From contig NC_025261.1 of the NCBI RefSeq assembly GCF_000740895.1, positions 1,488,001 to 1,552,000 of the forward strand: 64,000 nucleotides of DNA, read 5' to 3'. This stretch comes from Theileria orientalis strain Shintoku. Lineage: Eukaryota > Apicomplexa > Aconoidasida > Piroplasmida > Theileriidae. A program made the position numbers and the translations under genes. Positions 10,651 to 21,475 of this stretch are shown piece after piece. The notes below the pieces were generated by a model. The model saw nothing but the letters and a program-made list of their open reading frames with translations, was not told the origin of the DNA and did no database searches. Numbering within the stretch: position 1 is the stretch's first letter; every line of letters begins with the position of its first letter.

Positions 10651-12468
10651 CTATAGAGGCGTCACTCTCTTGTCCGACTTCCGGGTCCTCAGCCACCTGC
10701 CCAGGTTGACGTAGATGAAAAGGCCCAGGAACACCACTCGCAGCACGAGCATGGATATGTTTATGTTGAGGATCGTCCTTCTGTCCGTCATCGGACTGAT
10801 TGCGAACACGTTGATGAGCATGCTCAGGCCTGCGACTGTGTTCAGGAAGCCGAGCACGCTCGCGTAGTAGTCCTTGTCCACCTTCGCCTCCAGGTATATG
10901 TACATGTGCGTGTTGTAGATGCTGTACGTGACCGTCAGCAGGATCGCGTTCAGTATTCCTGCCGTGTAGCTCTGGAAGAGCGAGCACAGGCTCAGGACAA
11001 GCCATATCGTGCCGACTGTGAGCAGGAGCGTGAATGCTGTGAAAAACTTAGCGAATACCATGAAGAGCACACAGGGGATGAACGAGAAGGGCAGCACGTA
11101 CTCGATGAGGAGCAGCAGGGAGCCGATGTGCGAGTATAGTATGTCGTACGACTGCTGCGCGTAGGTCAGCGAGACCACGTTGAGGCAGAAGTAGAGTACC
11201 GACAGGACCACTTCGAACGAGTAGAGGTTTTTAAGGAAGCTTCTCCAGGTCCACCTCTTCGCGTGCGCTCCCTTTTCCCAGCTCGCGTATGCTCCCAGGT
11301 CCCACCTGCTGTTGTGTTTACTGCTCTCCCACTTGCTTATTGACAAGTTACTGATCACTGGATTATCGTTCGACTCATCCACCATGTTACTGTTGGTGAG
11401 CTCGACCTGGTTTTCCTCCAGGCTGTTTCTCTTCGTCAACACTGCCCACGGCTCGTTTGGTTTACCATGCGGTGACTCTTCTCCTTGACTCAACTTGTTA
11501 AAATTGTTCTCTGCGTGAGTCTCATAATCCTTTCCAGGGTCGTATATCACATTGCTTTCTTTCTTTTTTATCAAATCAACTAAACTTTGGTCATGTACTT
11601 CATTTGTGATATCGTCCAGGTCTTCCGTGTAATAAGCCTTGTCCTTGCTAACCTCTACCTCGTCCTCTCGGTAGTCTTCATGTGACGATCTCACCAGTAG
11701 ATTCGTATCTGGCTGACTCATGCTCAACTTACTGGTTTCTGACCCCCTGCTTAGGCCACTTTCCTCTCGCGTGTGTGTGTGTATGTGTGCGTCCTTCTGT
11801 CCTATTCTGTTAACGTCCTTCTTCAGGTTCCCTGGGAAGAAAATGTAACTGCACACGAAGCACGGTATGAGTAGCAGCAGGATGAAGTAGAACCCTGCTG
11901 TCATCGGCGATATCCCCGTCTTAACTACCAGGAGCTCCAGCAGCTTCATCACCAGGCACGTGATAGAGCTCGAGGAGCCTATGAATATCAGCACCTCCGA
12001 CTTGTACCTCTTCGTGTAGCGTTCTATTGTGAGGGCTGGGAAGAGCGTCGCGTTGATGCTCACGCCGATCACCAGCATTGACAGCTTCAGCATCACTCCC
12101 GACTTTGGGAACATGCACATGAACGCCCAGGAGGCTATGCACAGCATCACTCCCAGCGTCGAGACTATCCGTGGCCCGAACCTGTCCACGCCGATCCCTA
12201 TTACCACCGAGGTCAGGAACTCCGCCATCCTCGCGTACGAGAGCAGTCCGTTAACTGCCAGCTGCTGCGCTTCGCAGCGGAACGTTTCCGTTGGACGCCC
12301 TACCAGCTCCGACGGCTTACACTTTCCGGCATATGCGTCACTCAGGAAGAGGAACTTTTCCGTCGTTGTCCAGTTGTCAAAAAAAGGGCCTGAGAAGGTG
12401 ACTATGAAGAAGTAGATGAATAACTTTGCAATCCAGCCAACCTTCATGCTCAAATACATTTGTGTCAC
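10651..12468 (-). CDS. MFS transporter, ApiAT/NPT1-like (copy 3 of 3)
   Basis: Single-exon ORF of 605 aa in tandem with the other two copies. TM1 is followed by GPFFDNWTTTEKFL and a Cys loop (YAGKCKPSELVG, then FRCEAQQL). Loop 2-3 has GVDRFGPRIVS, the expected G.D..GPR pattern. The hydrophilic central loop (about residues 220-410) is the longest of the three and is rich in Asn, Ser and Glu; the second six-span bundle follows. Part of this loop is encoded by less GC-rich DNA than the membrane segments, as expected for a weakly constrained insert. The 12-span MFS prediction is secure; transport of amino acids is inferred. Confidence 0.75.
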   Translation of the reverse strand: MTQMYLSMKVGWIAKLFIYFFIVTFSGPFFDNWTTTEKFLFLSDAYAGKCKPSELVGRPTETFRCEAQQLAVNGLLSYARMAEFLTSVVIGIGVDRFGPRIVSTLGVMLCIASWAFMCMFPKSGVMLKLSMLVIGVSINATLFPALTIERYTKRYKSEVLIFIGSSSSITCLVMKLLELLVVKTGISPMTAGFYFILLLLIPCFVCSYIFFPGNLKKDVNRIGQKDAHIHTHTREESGLSRGSETSKLSMSQPDTNLLVRSSHEDYREDEVEVSKDKAYYTEDLDDITNEVHDQSLVDLIKKKESNVIYDPGKDYETHAENNFNKLSQGEESPHGKPNEPWAVLTKRNSLEENQVELTNSNMVDESNDNPVISNLSISKWESSKHNSRWDLGAYASWEKGAHAKRWTWRSFLKNLYSFEVVLSVLYFCLNVVSLTYAQQSYDILYSHIGSLLLLIEYVLPFSFIPCVLFMVFAKFFTAFTLLLTVGTIWLVLSLCSLFQSYTAGILNAILLTVTYSIYNTHMYIYLEAKVDKDYYASVLGFLNTVAGLSMLINVFAISPMTDRRTILNINISMLVLRVVFLGLFIYVNLGRWLRTRKSDKRVTPL

Positions 12469-12726
12469 TACTGATTCGCGGTTTCATCTAATATTCAACA
12501 TTGTGTTAGAAATTTAAATTATACTTTATTCTTTTCCGATAGAACTCTGAATTTTATGTCACTATTCTAATCATATTTTACAGCTCAATGGACGGTTTTA
12601 AGGCATAGTATAACCAATTTATATTTTATTTTACATTTCAACTACTGTTAGATACTATGTGTTCATTTACAATAAAAAGAAGCGAATATGCTACACAATA
12701 ATTAACAAGTACTTGGATGGGGCCTA

Positions 12727-14642
12727 TCACTTTAACTTTTCATCGTCTGGGAGCCTCCAGAGCTTAATTTGTCCATCTGAGCCTCCCGATATTAGCAAAT
12801 CGTCCTCCCTTAGAAGTTGAATAAAGTGTACTTGCTAAATCCGTGTTTAAATTTACGCTTTCTTACCTCATCCGGATGTGCGTACCAGGCATATAGCAAT
12901 TTTCCCGAGTTTGTACACCAAATTGAAATAATTTCCTACATTTAGTCCGTGATATTGTTAATTCCTTACGTCGTGTGCTGCGATCAACTGCTTGCTTCTG
13001 GGTCGAATTAAAATCGAGTATATTTGCCCTGAATACAAAAGTGATTCCGAGTCGTTTGGCGAGAACTGGGCGCATCTCGTGTTCGAGGGCACCTTAACAA
13101 GCACGTCCACATCCTTGTAGATGTTATCCTTCCTACACATCGTCGATAACTCGATCTCCTCAGACTCCAGTCTTTTAGTCCTCAGATTTCCCGAGGAGTT
13201 CACTTGCACCTTGCTGTATGAAAAGCAGGAAACAGTGTTTCCGTGAGAAACAAAAACATTTTTGTCACACGGGAGTATTTTCCTAATATTACAAGGCTCG
13301 AACACGTTCGTCGTGTTAACGTGGATCGGTATCTCCCTTTCCATATAGTACGAGAATAATTCGTTGTTTGTGGTTGCGATTAACATAATATTATCATTCA
13401 CCGTGGAAGTCATCAATTTTCCTCCCTTTAGCCTCTTATTTAACTTTCCCCCTCCCACAACTCTGTTACTGTTAATTTCCACCTTCCTTATGTTTCCGTC
13501 GTACCCTGAGGTGTAAACGTGATTATCATACAATGTGATCGCCAGAATTGCGTTTTCGTGAAGTTTAATGGAGTCAATGAACTCCAACATTACACTCTCG
13601 CCGACCACTAGACGGTACCGTTCCATATCACCTAAGTCGGTGCCAATGAACAAGGTTTGTGTCTCTTCGTGGAGGCACAGGCACCTAACTTTGTGCGTGA
13701 AATCCAAGGACAACAACTGTGTGAACTCGTACTGAACATTATCTGCGGAATCATGAGCCGTTACACACATACCGTATTTGAATATTCTCAGAAGTCCGAG
13801 TATGTCCTTTTCGATAAATGACCACAGCTTCCCGACCTTACAAATAAATGTTTTTTCCTATATTCATCAATTTTATTATTTTTTAATGAGGAAAATGTCA
13901 TATATCATGGATTATTTAATTGGTACTATTTAGATTTTATACTGTTAGCTAACTATACACTCATTGTATTGGTTAACTATTTAACAACTGTGTTATTCCA
14001 ACATCTAATGATTGTATTAATTGGTTATTTAGTGGCCAACATACTTCGTAAGCAACTATTATTAGGTTATGATCCTCTAGGAGTAAACAGTCTGAGACTG
14101 AAAGGTTAGCGGCTGGAGAAGAAGAGAGCAATTTGGCCTAAATACCGTGTGTTTATTGTTTATATAAGGTATATGTCTGTTGTGTGATACTTTTGGAGGA
14201 TCCGGAACGTATTCCAAATAGTGAATCAAATCAACAAATTCTAATAGATGGCGACTACACCTCGTATCGGCTCTAGAAAAAAGTTCCTAAACCATGAGTT
14301 AAATTCGTGTTGAAACACAACCTATCTATAGGGAAGCGTCCATGAACTTACGTTTAGAAAAGAATTTAAATAGTTTTCCGCATTGTGTAGGTCTTCAAGA
14401 GCTGCCAGGCCCGCGGCCAGATTAACATCTGGTAAGATTGGAACGTCGCAAAAATCAGAATTGACAAGGTCTTCGTACAACTGCTCAAATTCACTGAATG
14501 TTCTATATCCTATAAATTTACATAAACATTGTTGCGCCAACTTACTTGACCACTTTCTGTCTTTATACACAACATCAATTTCGTATTGAAACCTGTGGGA
14601 ATTGCCCCTTTTAACTTTAATTGAAAAGTCAGATAAATCCAT
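12727..14642 (-). CDS. PX-domain plus WD40 beta-propeller fusion protein
   Basis: Six exons in minus order: 14642-14352, 14286-14191, 14137-14045, 13857-12970, 12935-12867, 12834-12727. Every exon is a multiple of three, giving 514 aa. Residues 1 to about 125 form a PX domain: MDLSDFSIKVKRG, then FIGYRTFSEFEQLYEDL (the R-[YF]-.-.-F element that contacts phosphoinositide), and SRHLLEFVDLIHYLE at its end. The rest is WD40-like, with blades such as LIIVAYEEKTFICKVGKLWSF, NHVYTSGYDGNIRKVEI-like strands and a final LLISGGSDGQIKLWRL. PX domains bind PI3P on endosome-type membranes, so a membrane-recruited scaffold in endosomal or apicoplast-directed traffic is plausible. In exon 4 a 30-nt stretch bounded by gtatgt and cag could be spliced without changing frame. 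The functional role is inference. Confidence 0.78.
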
Positions 14643-14782
14643 GGCGATGTGTTACAATTTTAGGAGAGAATTATGACGTCAATGTTGTTACCCAATACCA
14701 GATTTATTTTCGATTCAATTGTTTATTTTATCTTACTATTTTCTGTAGTAGTAATCACGATTTGTTAATAAATTAGATTGAA

Positions 14783-16409
14783 ATGGTTTCTGAAATGGTT
14801 TCAGACTCAAGTGACGACGACCCCTCCATTTCTAAGGTGGACGAGGACGGTAGCGAAAATGGCTTAATCGAGGATAGTAGCGATGATTCCTCAATAGAAG
14901 AGGATTCCGAAGAGTCAAAACCAGATGCAGCTGATATAGAAGATGAATCTTCTTCAGATTTAAAGACGGAAGTATGGAGAAATGATCTGCGTCCCCTGGA
15001 AAGTGGTAAGTATTGGTCATAGTTGATATTTTACACAAGTTGCATCTACTTACTTATAATAAAAGAACTCAAAATAACAATTTTCAGATGAACACCTGGA
15101 ATTGTCCCCCGGATGCTACGATATGTTGCATAGAATCACGCTAGATTGGTCATGTTTGTCGTTTGACATCCTTAAAGATGACCTGGGAGCGTGCAGAGTG
15201 AATTTTCCAATGGAGTGTTACGTAGTATCGGGAACGCAGCCAGGAACAAAACGAGAAATGGACGCACAGATACACGTGATGAGGTGGTCGAACTTGACGA
15301 AAAACTTCGGGGAGATAAACGAGGACCTGGAAGAAGACGAAGAGGACTGCATATTTAAAACATCAAGCATAAAGCACAAGGGAATCGTTAACAGAATACG
15401 AGCATGTCCACAGTCAAGCAGATTAGTGTGCTCACTGTCGGCAAACGGGAGTGTGTACATATGGGATATACAGAATCAACTAAACCAAGTAAAATCAGGT
15501 ACAATATATGCAAATGTAACACTGGAAACGAGTAAACGTAAACAAACACGTGTAAACCTAATTAATTGTTGTAGACGACGATTCGAAGGAAACACATAAA
15601 TCAACACCACTTTACACCGGTAAATTACACAGTAACGAGGGTTACGGAGTTGGATGGAGCTCATTGACCACAGGTCTCCTGGCAACAGGAGATTGCGATG
15701 GAACACTGGTGTGTTACGAGCCAGTGGAGGGAGGATGGAAGGACTCACAGCTGCAGCATTTTGGAACCTCAGTGGAGGACATAAGGTGGAGTTACACAGA
15801 TGCAAACGTGTTACTGGCAGCTTGCTGTGACGGCAAAGTGAAGTAAGTAACAGCTAGTAACCAGCAGATTAGTTAAAATAGTAACTGGTACTTTAGCTGG
15901 TAAATAGCACGTTACTTAATAACCAGTAAATTAGTAAACGGGATACATTACACACATTTAGGTTGGTGGACGTCAGAGATAGAAAGGTGGCTTCTGAAAT
16001 CACAGTAACCAATGCCGACGTTAACGCAATATCGATTAACCCCGTGGATAACAACTTAGTGTTGGCAGGATCTGAGGACGGCACGGCGAAGATATACGAC
16101 TTAAGGTTCCCGGAGGCTCACATGTCAAACCTGAAGTGGCACAACAAGGCAATAACGTCAGTGGACTGGCACCCCCTGGACTCGTCAGTGTGCGCAGTGA
16201 GTTCAAGAGACGACTCGGTGTCGATATGGGACGTATCAATAGAGTCGGAAACAAACGTGAATGAGGGCGACCTGCCACAGCAGATGCTGTTCCTGCACAT
16301 GGATCAGCAGGAGATAACGGAGCTGATGTTCCACAGAAACATACCAGGAGTGATAATCACAACAGCGCTAGACGGATTTAACATTTTTAAGACAGTAAAC
16401 GTGGATTAG
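14783..16409 (+). CDS. GRWD1: Glutamate-rich WD repeat protein GRWD1/Rrb1, ribosome assembly
   Basis: Four exons: 14783-15005, 15088-15498, 15576-15842 (the acceptor could be read one base earlier at 15575, which is the frame-consistent choice), 15962-16409; 449 aa. The N-terminus is a Ser/Asp/Glu-rich acidic tract of about 60 residues. The GRWD signature follows: DEHLELSPGCYDMLHRI, then WSCLSFDIL and YVVSGTQPG. WD40 blades follow, such as GLLATGDCDGTLVCYEP, NLVLAGSEDGTAKIYDLR and SVCAVSSRDDSVSIWDV. Rrb1 is the nuclear chaperone for ribosomal protein uL3 in early 60S assembly. Length and architecture match the yeast and human proteins. Introns are 77-119 nt. It is divergently placed from the PX-WD40 gene with only about 140 bp between start codons. 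Confidence 0.9.
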
Positions 16410-16520
16410 GAGCGTTTTCTGCCTCGATAAAGTGTACAATAATGTATTATATTCACACACAAGCTAGTATGAGAGTATACTCAACATGTGCATAGTTCAC
16501 AGGCACATATCAACAGACAT

Positions 16521-16655
16521 GTGATTCACAATCACGTCGTCACCAGATACGTGGTCAACAGACAAATGATTCATAACAACATAATCACAAGATACTCAGT
16601 CTACAATTATATAATTCACAATCACGTGGTCACCAGATACATAATCCATAGAAAT
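16521..16655 (+). repeat. Three 45-bp degenerate tandem repeats downstream of GRWD1
   Basis: Units begin at 16521, 16566 and 16611 and share the core attcac-aatcacgt-gtcaccagatac. A partial unit may precede them. The period is a multiple of three, and the plus-strand frame stays open from 16488 to 16679, so each unit would encode 15 residues with the shared core IHNHVVTRY or IHNNIITRY. I cannot tell whether it is translated; it lies in the 3' region between the convergent GRWD1 and VPS9 genes. Confidence 0.65.
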
Positions 16656-16705
16656 GGTCTAAAAAATAAAATAAAATGAATATATTCAAATATGGTACAT
16701 AATTT

Positions 16706-18726
16706 TTAAAGAAGCCGTTTTGCTTTGTTCTTTATCGATGCGATGGTGTCAGTGACGTGGTTTTTCATTGCAACAAGCGCACGCCAGTCGCCGACGAGTT
16801 CCGAAACGTTGTCGTTTTCCTCAGAGTGCTTATAGCAGAGAGGCAGGTCAGTCAGGTAGCTCTCCAGGTCCTCGAGAGACTCTATTATTTCAAACAGCTC
16901 GTTCCTGTCGGACTTAAATGAGGGTACCTTGAAAAGGGTGGACAGGTTAAACTTCCTCAAAACGTCCATCAGGTTATCCTTGTTCGCGTTCCTGCTCGTG
17001 GCGGCCAGGGTCGTCTCTTTGAGGGTGTTATACGGCTTCTTCGGCGCCTTTCCGTCCAGCTCCACCAGTCTGTCATGGTACTTGTCTATGTTTTCCAGGT
17101 ACTTCTTCCGGAAGTCCTCGCTGTTAATCTTCAGTTGACTTGCGGTGCCAATTGACCTTATGAACTCCACAGCTGAGACGAGCAGTGTGAATGCGTATGC
17201 CTCGTCTGAAACGTGCCTTGCGGGGTGTCTGAAGTTCTGAATAAACTCGATTGAGGAGTAGAGTTCACTGGGATTGGTGAGAATGAGCGTGAGTATTATC
17301 AAAGGAAACGCCTCATCACAGCTAACTTCCTTATTACTAAAGATAAATTAATACCAATGACGTTGTTAGTATAAACAATAAGTGTCCAAATAACCTAGTG
17401 TGGTTAACAAGGAGGATATATTAACGTAAACTACGGTATGTTATAATTAAATGTGCGCATATATTAGAGTATATTAGTGTATGTTAGGGTATATGTAAAT
17501 GCATCAAAGTAAATAAAGTGTAAGTTTGTGGATATACCTAACTATATACTTATATACAAATATCACCAATGACTCACGTGACTTTTTGAATCGAGTAAAC
17601 AACTAATCTACAAAAATTTAAAATAATTATCAATTTGTCCCTGGGAGACTTATACTTGTATAAATTTTTCAGCTGATTTTGTGCCTGCTTCAACGTATCC
17701 AAATCACCCATTTCATGTATCTCTAGATGATGAGGCTCAATCCAACTTAGGCAGCGCATTTGTATTTCCAGCTTCTCATCCTCAACAATGTCGCCAGGAT
17801 CCATACGGTAGCACCTGAAAGTGATTAAATACATGAAATACTCATTGGTGTAATTAACCAATCACTATGGATTATCATCAATAGGTTCATATTAACAGCA
17901 AATGACTAATAACTTGAATAAGCGTATTAACAGCAATGCGCACCTTGGATATAATTTTTGCATGGTAAACTTCTCGAAACACTCAACAGTCTCTAGCTTC
18001 TCCTCGTCACTCAAATCCATAAATATTTCAAGCTAAATGGCGCTATTTAATTCTCAAACGTACAGATAGCAGCTTCGGTGTGTAAATATCTATGAAGTTG
18101 TGTGATATTGTTGCCACTTCGGCTCTGACCATGTTCCCGGGTAACATAACGACCAGCCTAAGTGTGTTTTATGGGAAGCTATAAAACTAACCCCTTGATT
18201 GCACTAACAACATCAGCGCAGCACGGGTGCTTCAAACGCTCCAGAAACTTATTGTAAGGGGTTTCAGGCCTAGAGTAAATGGAGCCTAAAGTTACAGTTA
18301 AATACTGAAGCGTCGTAAACTACAATTAACGAATACAAAATACGTTTAGTTTATATTACATATCAAACGACCAACTGTATATGTGTGTATTTATGAACGT
18401 AAACCTACTGGCAGATTCAAATGAGCTAGAAACTGATTTATATGTTTCACACGAATCGGTGTAATTTAGGGACCGGGGCGGCTGTATAGCAGTGTCATAA
18501 CCGTGTGTTTTCCCATCGTCGAAGTAGTTGAAAAGGTTATTTGAATCCTCGGTTATAGAAGAATGCCAAGATCTACCGCTATCGTCTTCAGTAGAGTAGT
18601 TCCTGGGCGAAAAAACCTTTATGGGCGCCGCCTTCTTGATTTCTGTACAAAATAATTAAAAATTAAACTATGTGTCACGTTACCTTCTGGAATTGAGGCT
18701 TCTATAAGATCGAATTCGTCAACCAT
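16706..18726 (-). CDS. VPS9-domain Rab5-type guanine nucleotide exchange factor
   Basis: Seven exons: 18726-18684, 18642-18409, 18285-18192, 18157-18064, 18032-17944, 17814-17578, 17336-16706; 473 aa, all phases consistent. Residues 1-95 are a Ser-rich leader. A helical bundle follows (YNKFLERLKHPCCADVVSAI), then the VPS9 core: LSWIEPHHLEI, YKYKSPRDKLIIILNFCRLV, and CDEAFPLIILTLILTNP, in which the Asp of the D-E-x-x-P motif is the catalytic acid that ejects GDP. The match of the core to Rabex-5-like factors is clear. The C-terminal ~150 residues are helical and unassigned. It should activate Rab5-class GTPases on endosomes. Its 3' end converges with GRWD1. Confidence 0.87.
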
Positions 18727-19027
18727 TTTGAAAGTTGACCCCAATCAGAAGAGCGAGTACATAGTAACCAGTGATGATATTGATGACTCAAAGGATAAAA
18801 TATTTTACAAATATAAAATTAACAGCCAAAATAACCAAAAATAAACAAGTATGAGTTTTTATTGTATCATCACCTAATTGTTGTGTTTATGTTAAGCAGA
18901 AAATCATTGGTTTAATTGTTATATTTTTAAGATAAATTTTGTAATATTATATTTTTTACAGTTAGATTTGTATGAAAATAATTTTATACAACTTGATTCA
19001 TTGATGTTATAGTAATTGGATTAAACG
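18727..19027. other. Divergent intergenic region
   Basis: These 301 AT-rich bases lie between the start of the VPS9 gene (minus) and the start of the acyltransferase gene (plus). They should carry both promoters. No other signal was seen. Confidence 0.5.
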
Positions 19028-20077
19028 ATGAATAAAGTACTATATTGGTTGCGCGGGCTCGAAACGCTTTTTTATTTGTTACTTATAGCCATTTCAGTGG
19101 TTTCAGTAGGAATTATACAAGTGTTTTGCTTCATTTTATTGTTCCCGGCGCTATTTTATGATAGATATATAGTCCATAAAATTGGCAACAAGATTATATT
19201 CTTTTTGATTAACTTAAGTAAGCACATATATTAAAAATATCCAAAAACATGATTAAAACAATATTTAGTCGCCTTTCACATAAATAGACGGTGGAAGTGT
19301 GAAATATTAACGGACATTCCTGATAGAGATCGCAAAAAAAGAAGAATATACATGTTCAACCACCTTAAAATTACCGGTGAGTTTAAAAGGAGTATATATT
19401 TATATCATTTTAAAAAAAATAACATCTAACTATTTTATTAGACCCTCTCGTATCGACCTACGTCGGAATGAAGTATTTCACCGGGTGCCTCTACAAGGAT
19501 TCCTTGCACAAAGGATACCCAAAGTGTTTCTTAAGTTTAATTGGACAAGTTCCAATTTACTTTGAATACGATAGGGAAAGGGGCACTAAGACGGTGAAGA
19601 AGGAATGTGTAGCTGGAGTGATGGACGTAAGCACAATTTACACACACCAAATTGTTTTAGAGGTGTAAAGAGCTGATGGATAACGGGTTTGACATAATAG
19701 TATACCCGGAAGGCACAAGGAGTAAGACCGGGAAGCTACAGGAGTTTAAAGACGGATTCTTCCGCTTCTCAATGGACAACGACTACGAAATTGTCCCATG
19801 TGGTACGCAATATTAAAATATTAATTGATTTATAGCTGTTCACAACACAAACATTCTTGTAAGTGAACACGTGTTTGTATTGAACGGGACGTGCTATCTG
19901 ATGGCAGGAAAACCCATTTCACCTAAGGTACGGTCATCTGATACCCGGATATAAAAAGATATTCAGGGGAAGACTCTGGAAGATCTTAAGTTTGAAGTGA
20001 GGAAGTCGATATACAAGTTAATGAAGCTAGCTCCAACATTCAAGCCGGAACTAGAGACTGTGAACGAACTGGAGTAA
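19028..20077 (+). CDS. PlsC-family 1-acylglycerol-3-phosphate acyltransferase
   Basis: Six exons: 19028-19217, 19269-19376, 19442-19626, 19661-19802, 19836-19927, 19967-20077; 275 aa. One long hydrophobic hairpin at residues 10-60 anchors it in a membrane. The catalytic H-x4-D motif is assembled exactly across the second intron as NHLKITD. The glycerophosphate-binding motif is YPEGTRSKTGKL, followed by FKDGFFRFS. These are the defining motifs of LPAAT enzymes, which convert lysophosphatidate plus acyl-CoA or acyl-ACP to phosphatidate. The length fits a short LPAAT. Introns are only 33-65 nt. No obvious apicoplast leader is seen, so the ER is the simplest location. Confidence 0.9.
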
Positions 20078-20592
20078 AATTCAGAAAACAGAGGTTCAAA
20101 CCTGGAAAATAATGTACATCTGTATATAGTTGGTCGTATACACTAGAATACTGTGAAATTGAATAATATGTGAATGTGTATTTGTAGTGACGGATGTGTA
20201 TAGCCTACAATCAAATTTAATAGCCGTTTATAACGTTTTTGTCGGTGTCAAATCATTTTGGAATTAATTAAAAATGATATATGTTAGTATTGAAATAAAA
20301 GTAAAAGAAAAGCACTGTGTAAATGAGGAATTAACCCAATTAATAATAATACGGAATTGAAGTTATATAAGTTTTATTGAGACTGAAGTCGTGTTATTTC
20401 AAGTTTAAAAGCATTTGACGGTCCAATGAAAGGTAGTTGAAGATTAATCATAGGCAAATTGATGTAAATTCCAGTAACCCTATTTTGATAAACATCTTCT
20501 ACTTTAAACCGGACTCCGTTACATGATCTGTTCAACATAACAGAAATAGTTGATATTTATAGATTTAAAAGTAGTAAGTTTTGTAAAGAAAG
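20078..20592. other. Intergenic region containing a possible small ORF
   Basis: These 515 bases lie between the acyltransferase and the CDGSH gene. They are AT-rich apart from a minus-strand open frame at 20374-20538, listed separately. Confidence 0.5.
20374..20538 (-). CDS. Possible 54-aa small protein
   Basis: A minus-strand frame opens with ATG at 20538 and ends with TAA at 20376-20374. The predicted peptide (start MLNRSCNGVRFKVEDVY, end FKLEITRLQSQ) has a balanced, non-repetitive composition unlike the surrounding AT-rich DNA. Its start lies only 55 bp from the divergent CDGSH gene. I recognise no family. It could also be one exon of a larger gene or chance. Confidence 0.3.
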   Translation of the reverse strand: MLNRSCNGVRFKVEDVYQNRVTGIYINLPMINLQLPFIGPSNAFKLEITRLQSQ

Positions 20593-21201
20593 ATGGTTTG
20601 GAACGAGTGGTGGCCTCACGACCCAGTGCCTAAGTCACGAGTTACAGATCCATACGTAGTGAGACCGACGCCTCAGCAGGTACAAACTATGTTTAAAACA
20701 GTTAGATGAGCAGATTATAAGGATCTAATACCTCTAATTTTAGTTTATACAGTTAGTTTGTCAAGGTACACTCCTCAAACCAATGCTGATACTTGAACAT
20801 AATATTCCACGTATTTACCCACATGTACAAGTGTTGACGATGTAACCTATAGGTGTACTGGTGGTGTGCCTGCGGAATGAGTAAAAATCAGCCCTGGTGT
20901 GACGGTTCGCATAAAGGAACAAGTAAGTTGCCGAGCAACTAGTCAATGTGTGTTTGTAAACGAACCACCGGATCACAAGATTAAAATAACAATTTATGTA
21001 GAGTTTAAGCCTGTGATGTACGTCCCACAGAGTAAAAGCAAAGCGCTGCTGTGCGGATGTAAATTTTCGGGAAATAGACCCCTGTGTGACGGCTCGCACC
21101 TGTGGGTCAAGGCGCGCAGAAGCATGGCGAAAGCAGCAGTTGGCACATTCGGGTTCTTCTTCACGATGGGAGTGTTCACGACCTGGATTTTCCACCCATA
21201 A
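20593..21201 (+). CDS. Two-CDGSH iron-sulfur domain protein, CISD3-like, with C-terminal hydrophobic anchor
   Basis: Three exons: 20593-20679, 20853-20922, 21002-21201; 118 aa. Two CDGSH motifs are present: CACGMSKNQPWCDGSH and CGCKFSGNRPLCDGSH, each with the three Cys and one His that hold a [2Fe-2S] cluster. Splicing 20923-21001 joins HKGT to KFKPVMYVPQ, which is the spacing seen in CISD3/MiNT proteins of the mitochondrial matrix. A shorter intron with acceptor near 20939 fails to keep the frame. Unlike typical CISD3, the last ~25 residues (VGTFGFFFTMGVFTTWIF) are hydrophobic and look like a tail anchor. A role in iron-sulfur or redox handling is inferred from the family. Confidence 0.85.
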
Positions 21202-21475
21202 CTGTTTAAGTGTAAATAATTTGTTACTAAGTTTAACGCTTACTGTACACGTGGTCATAAGTACATTTACAATTTAACACACTTAAAGATGACAGAATTT
21301 CAATTCAATAAAAAGATTAGAATAATGTTTGTAACTCTAGGCTAAAAAGGGGTTCTTACACATGTATGATACTAATTAAGGTAGATAAATAGAAAAAAAA
21401 ATTATAAACAGTTAGGACCACAACTAGTCGCCATTAGTCAATGAGTATCGTAATGGAACAGGAGTGAGTTAAAAC

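Noticed and set aside
20923..20942. 20-nt intron (gtaagt...ctag) in the CDGSH gene
   Set aside because: It does not restore the frame; the longer intron to 21001 does, and gives the KFKPV segment expected in the family.
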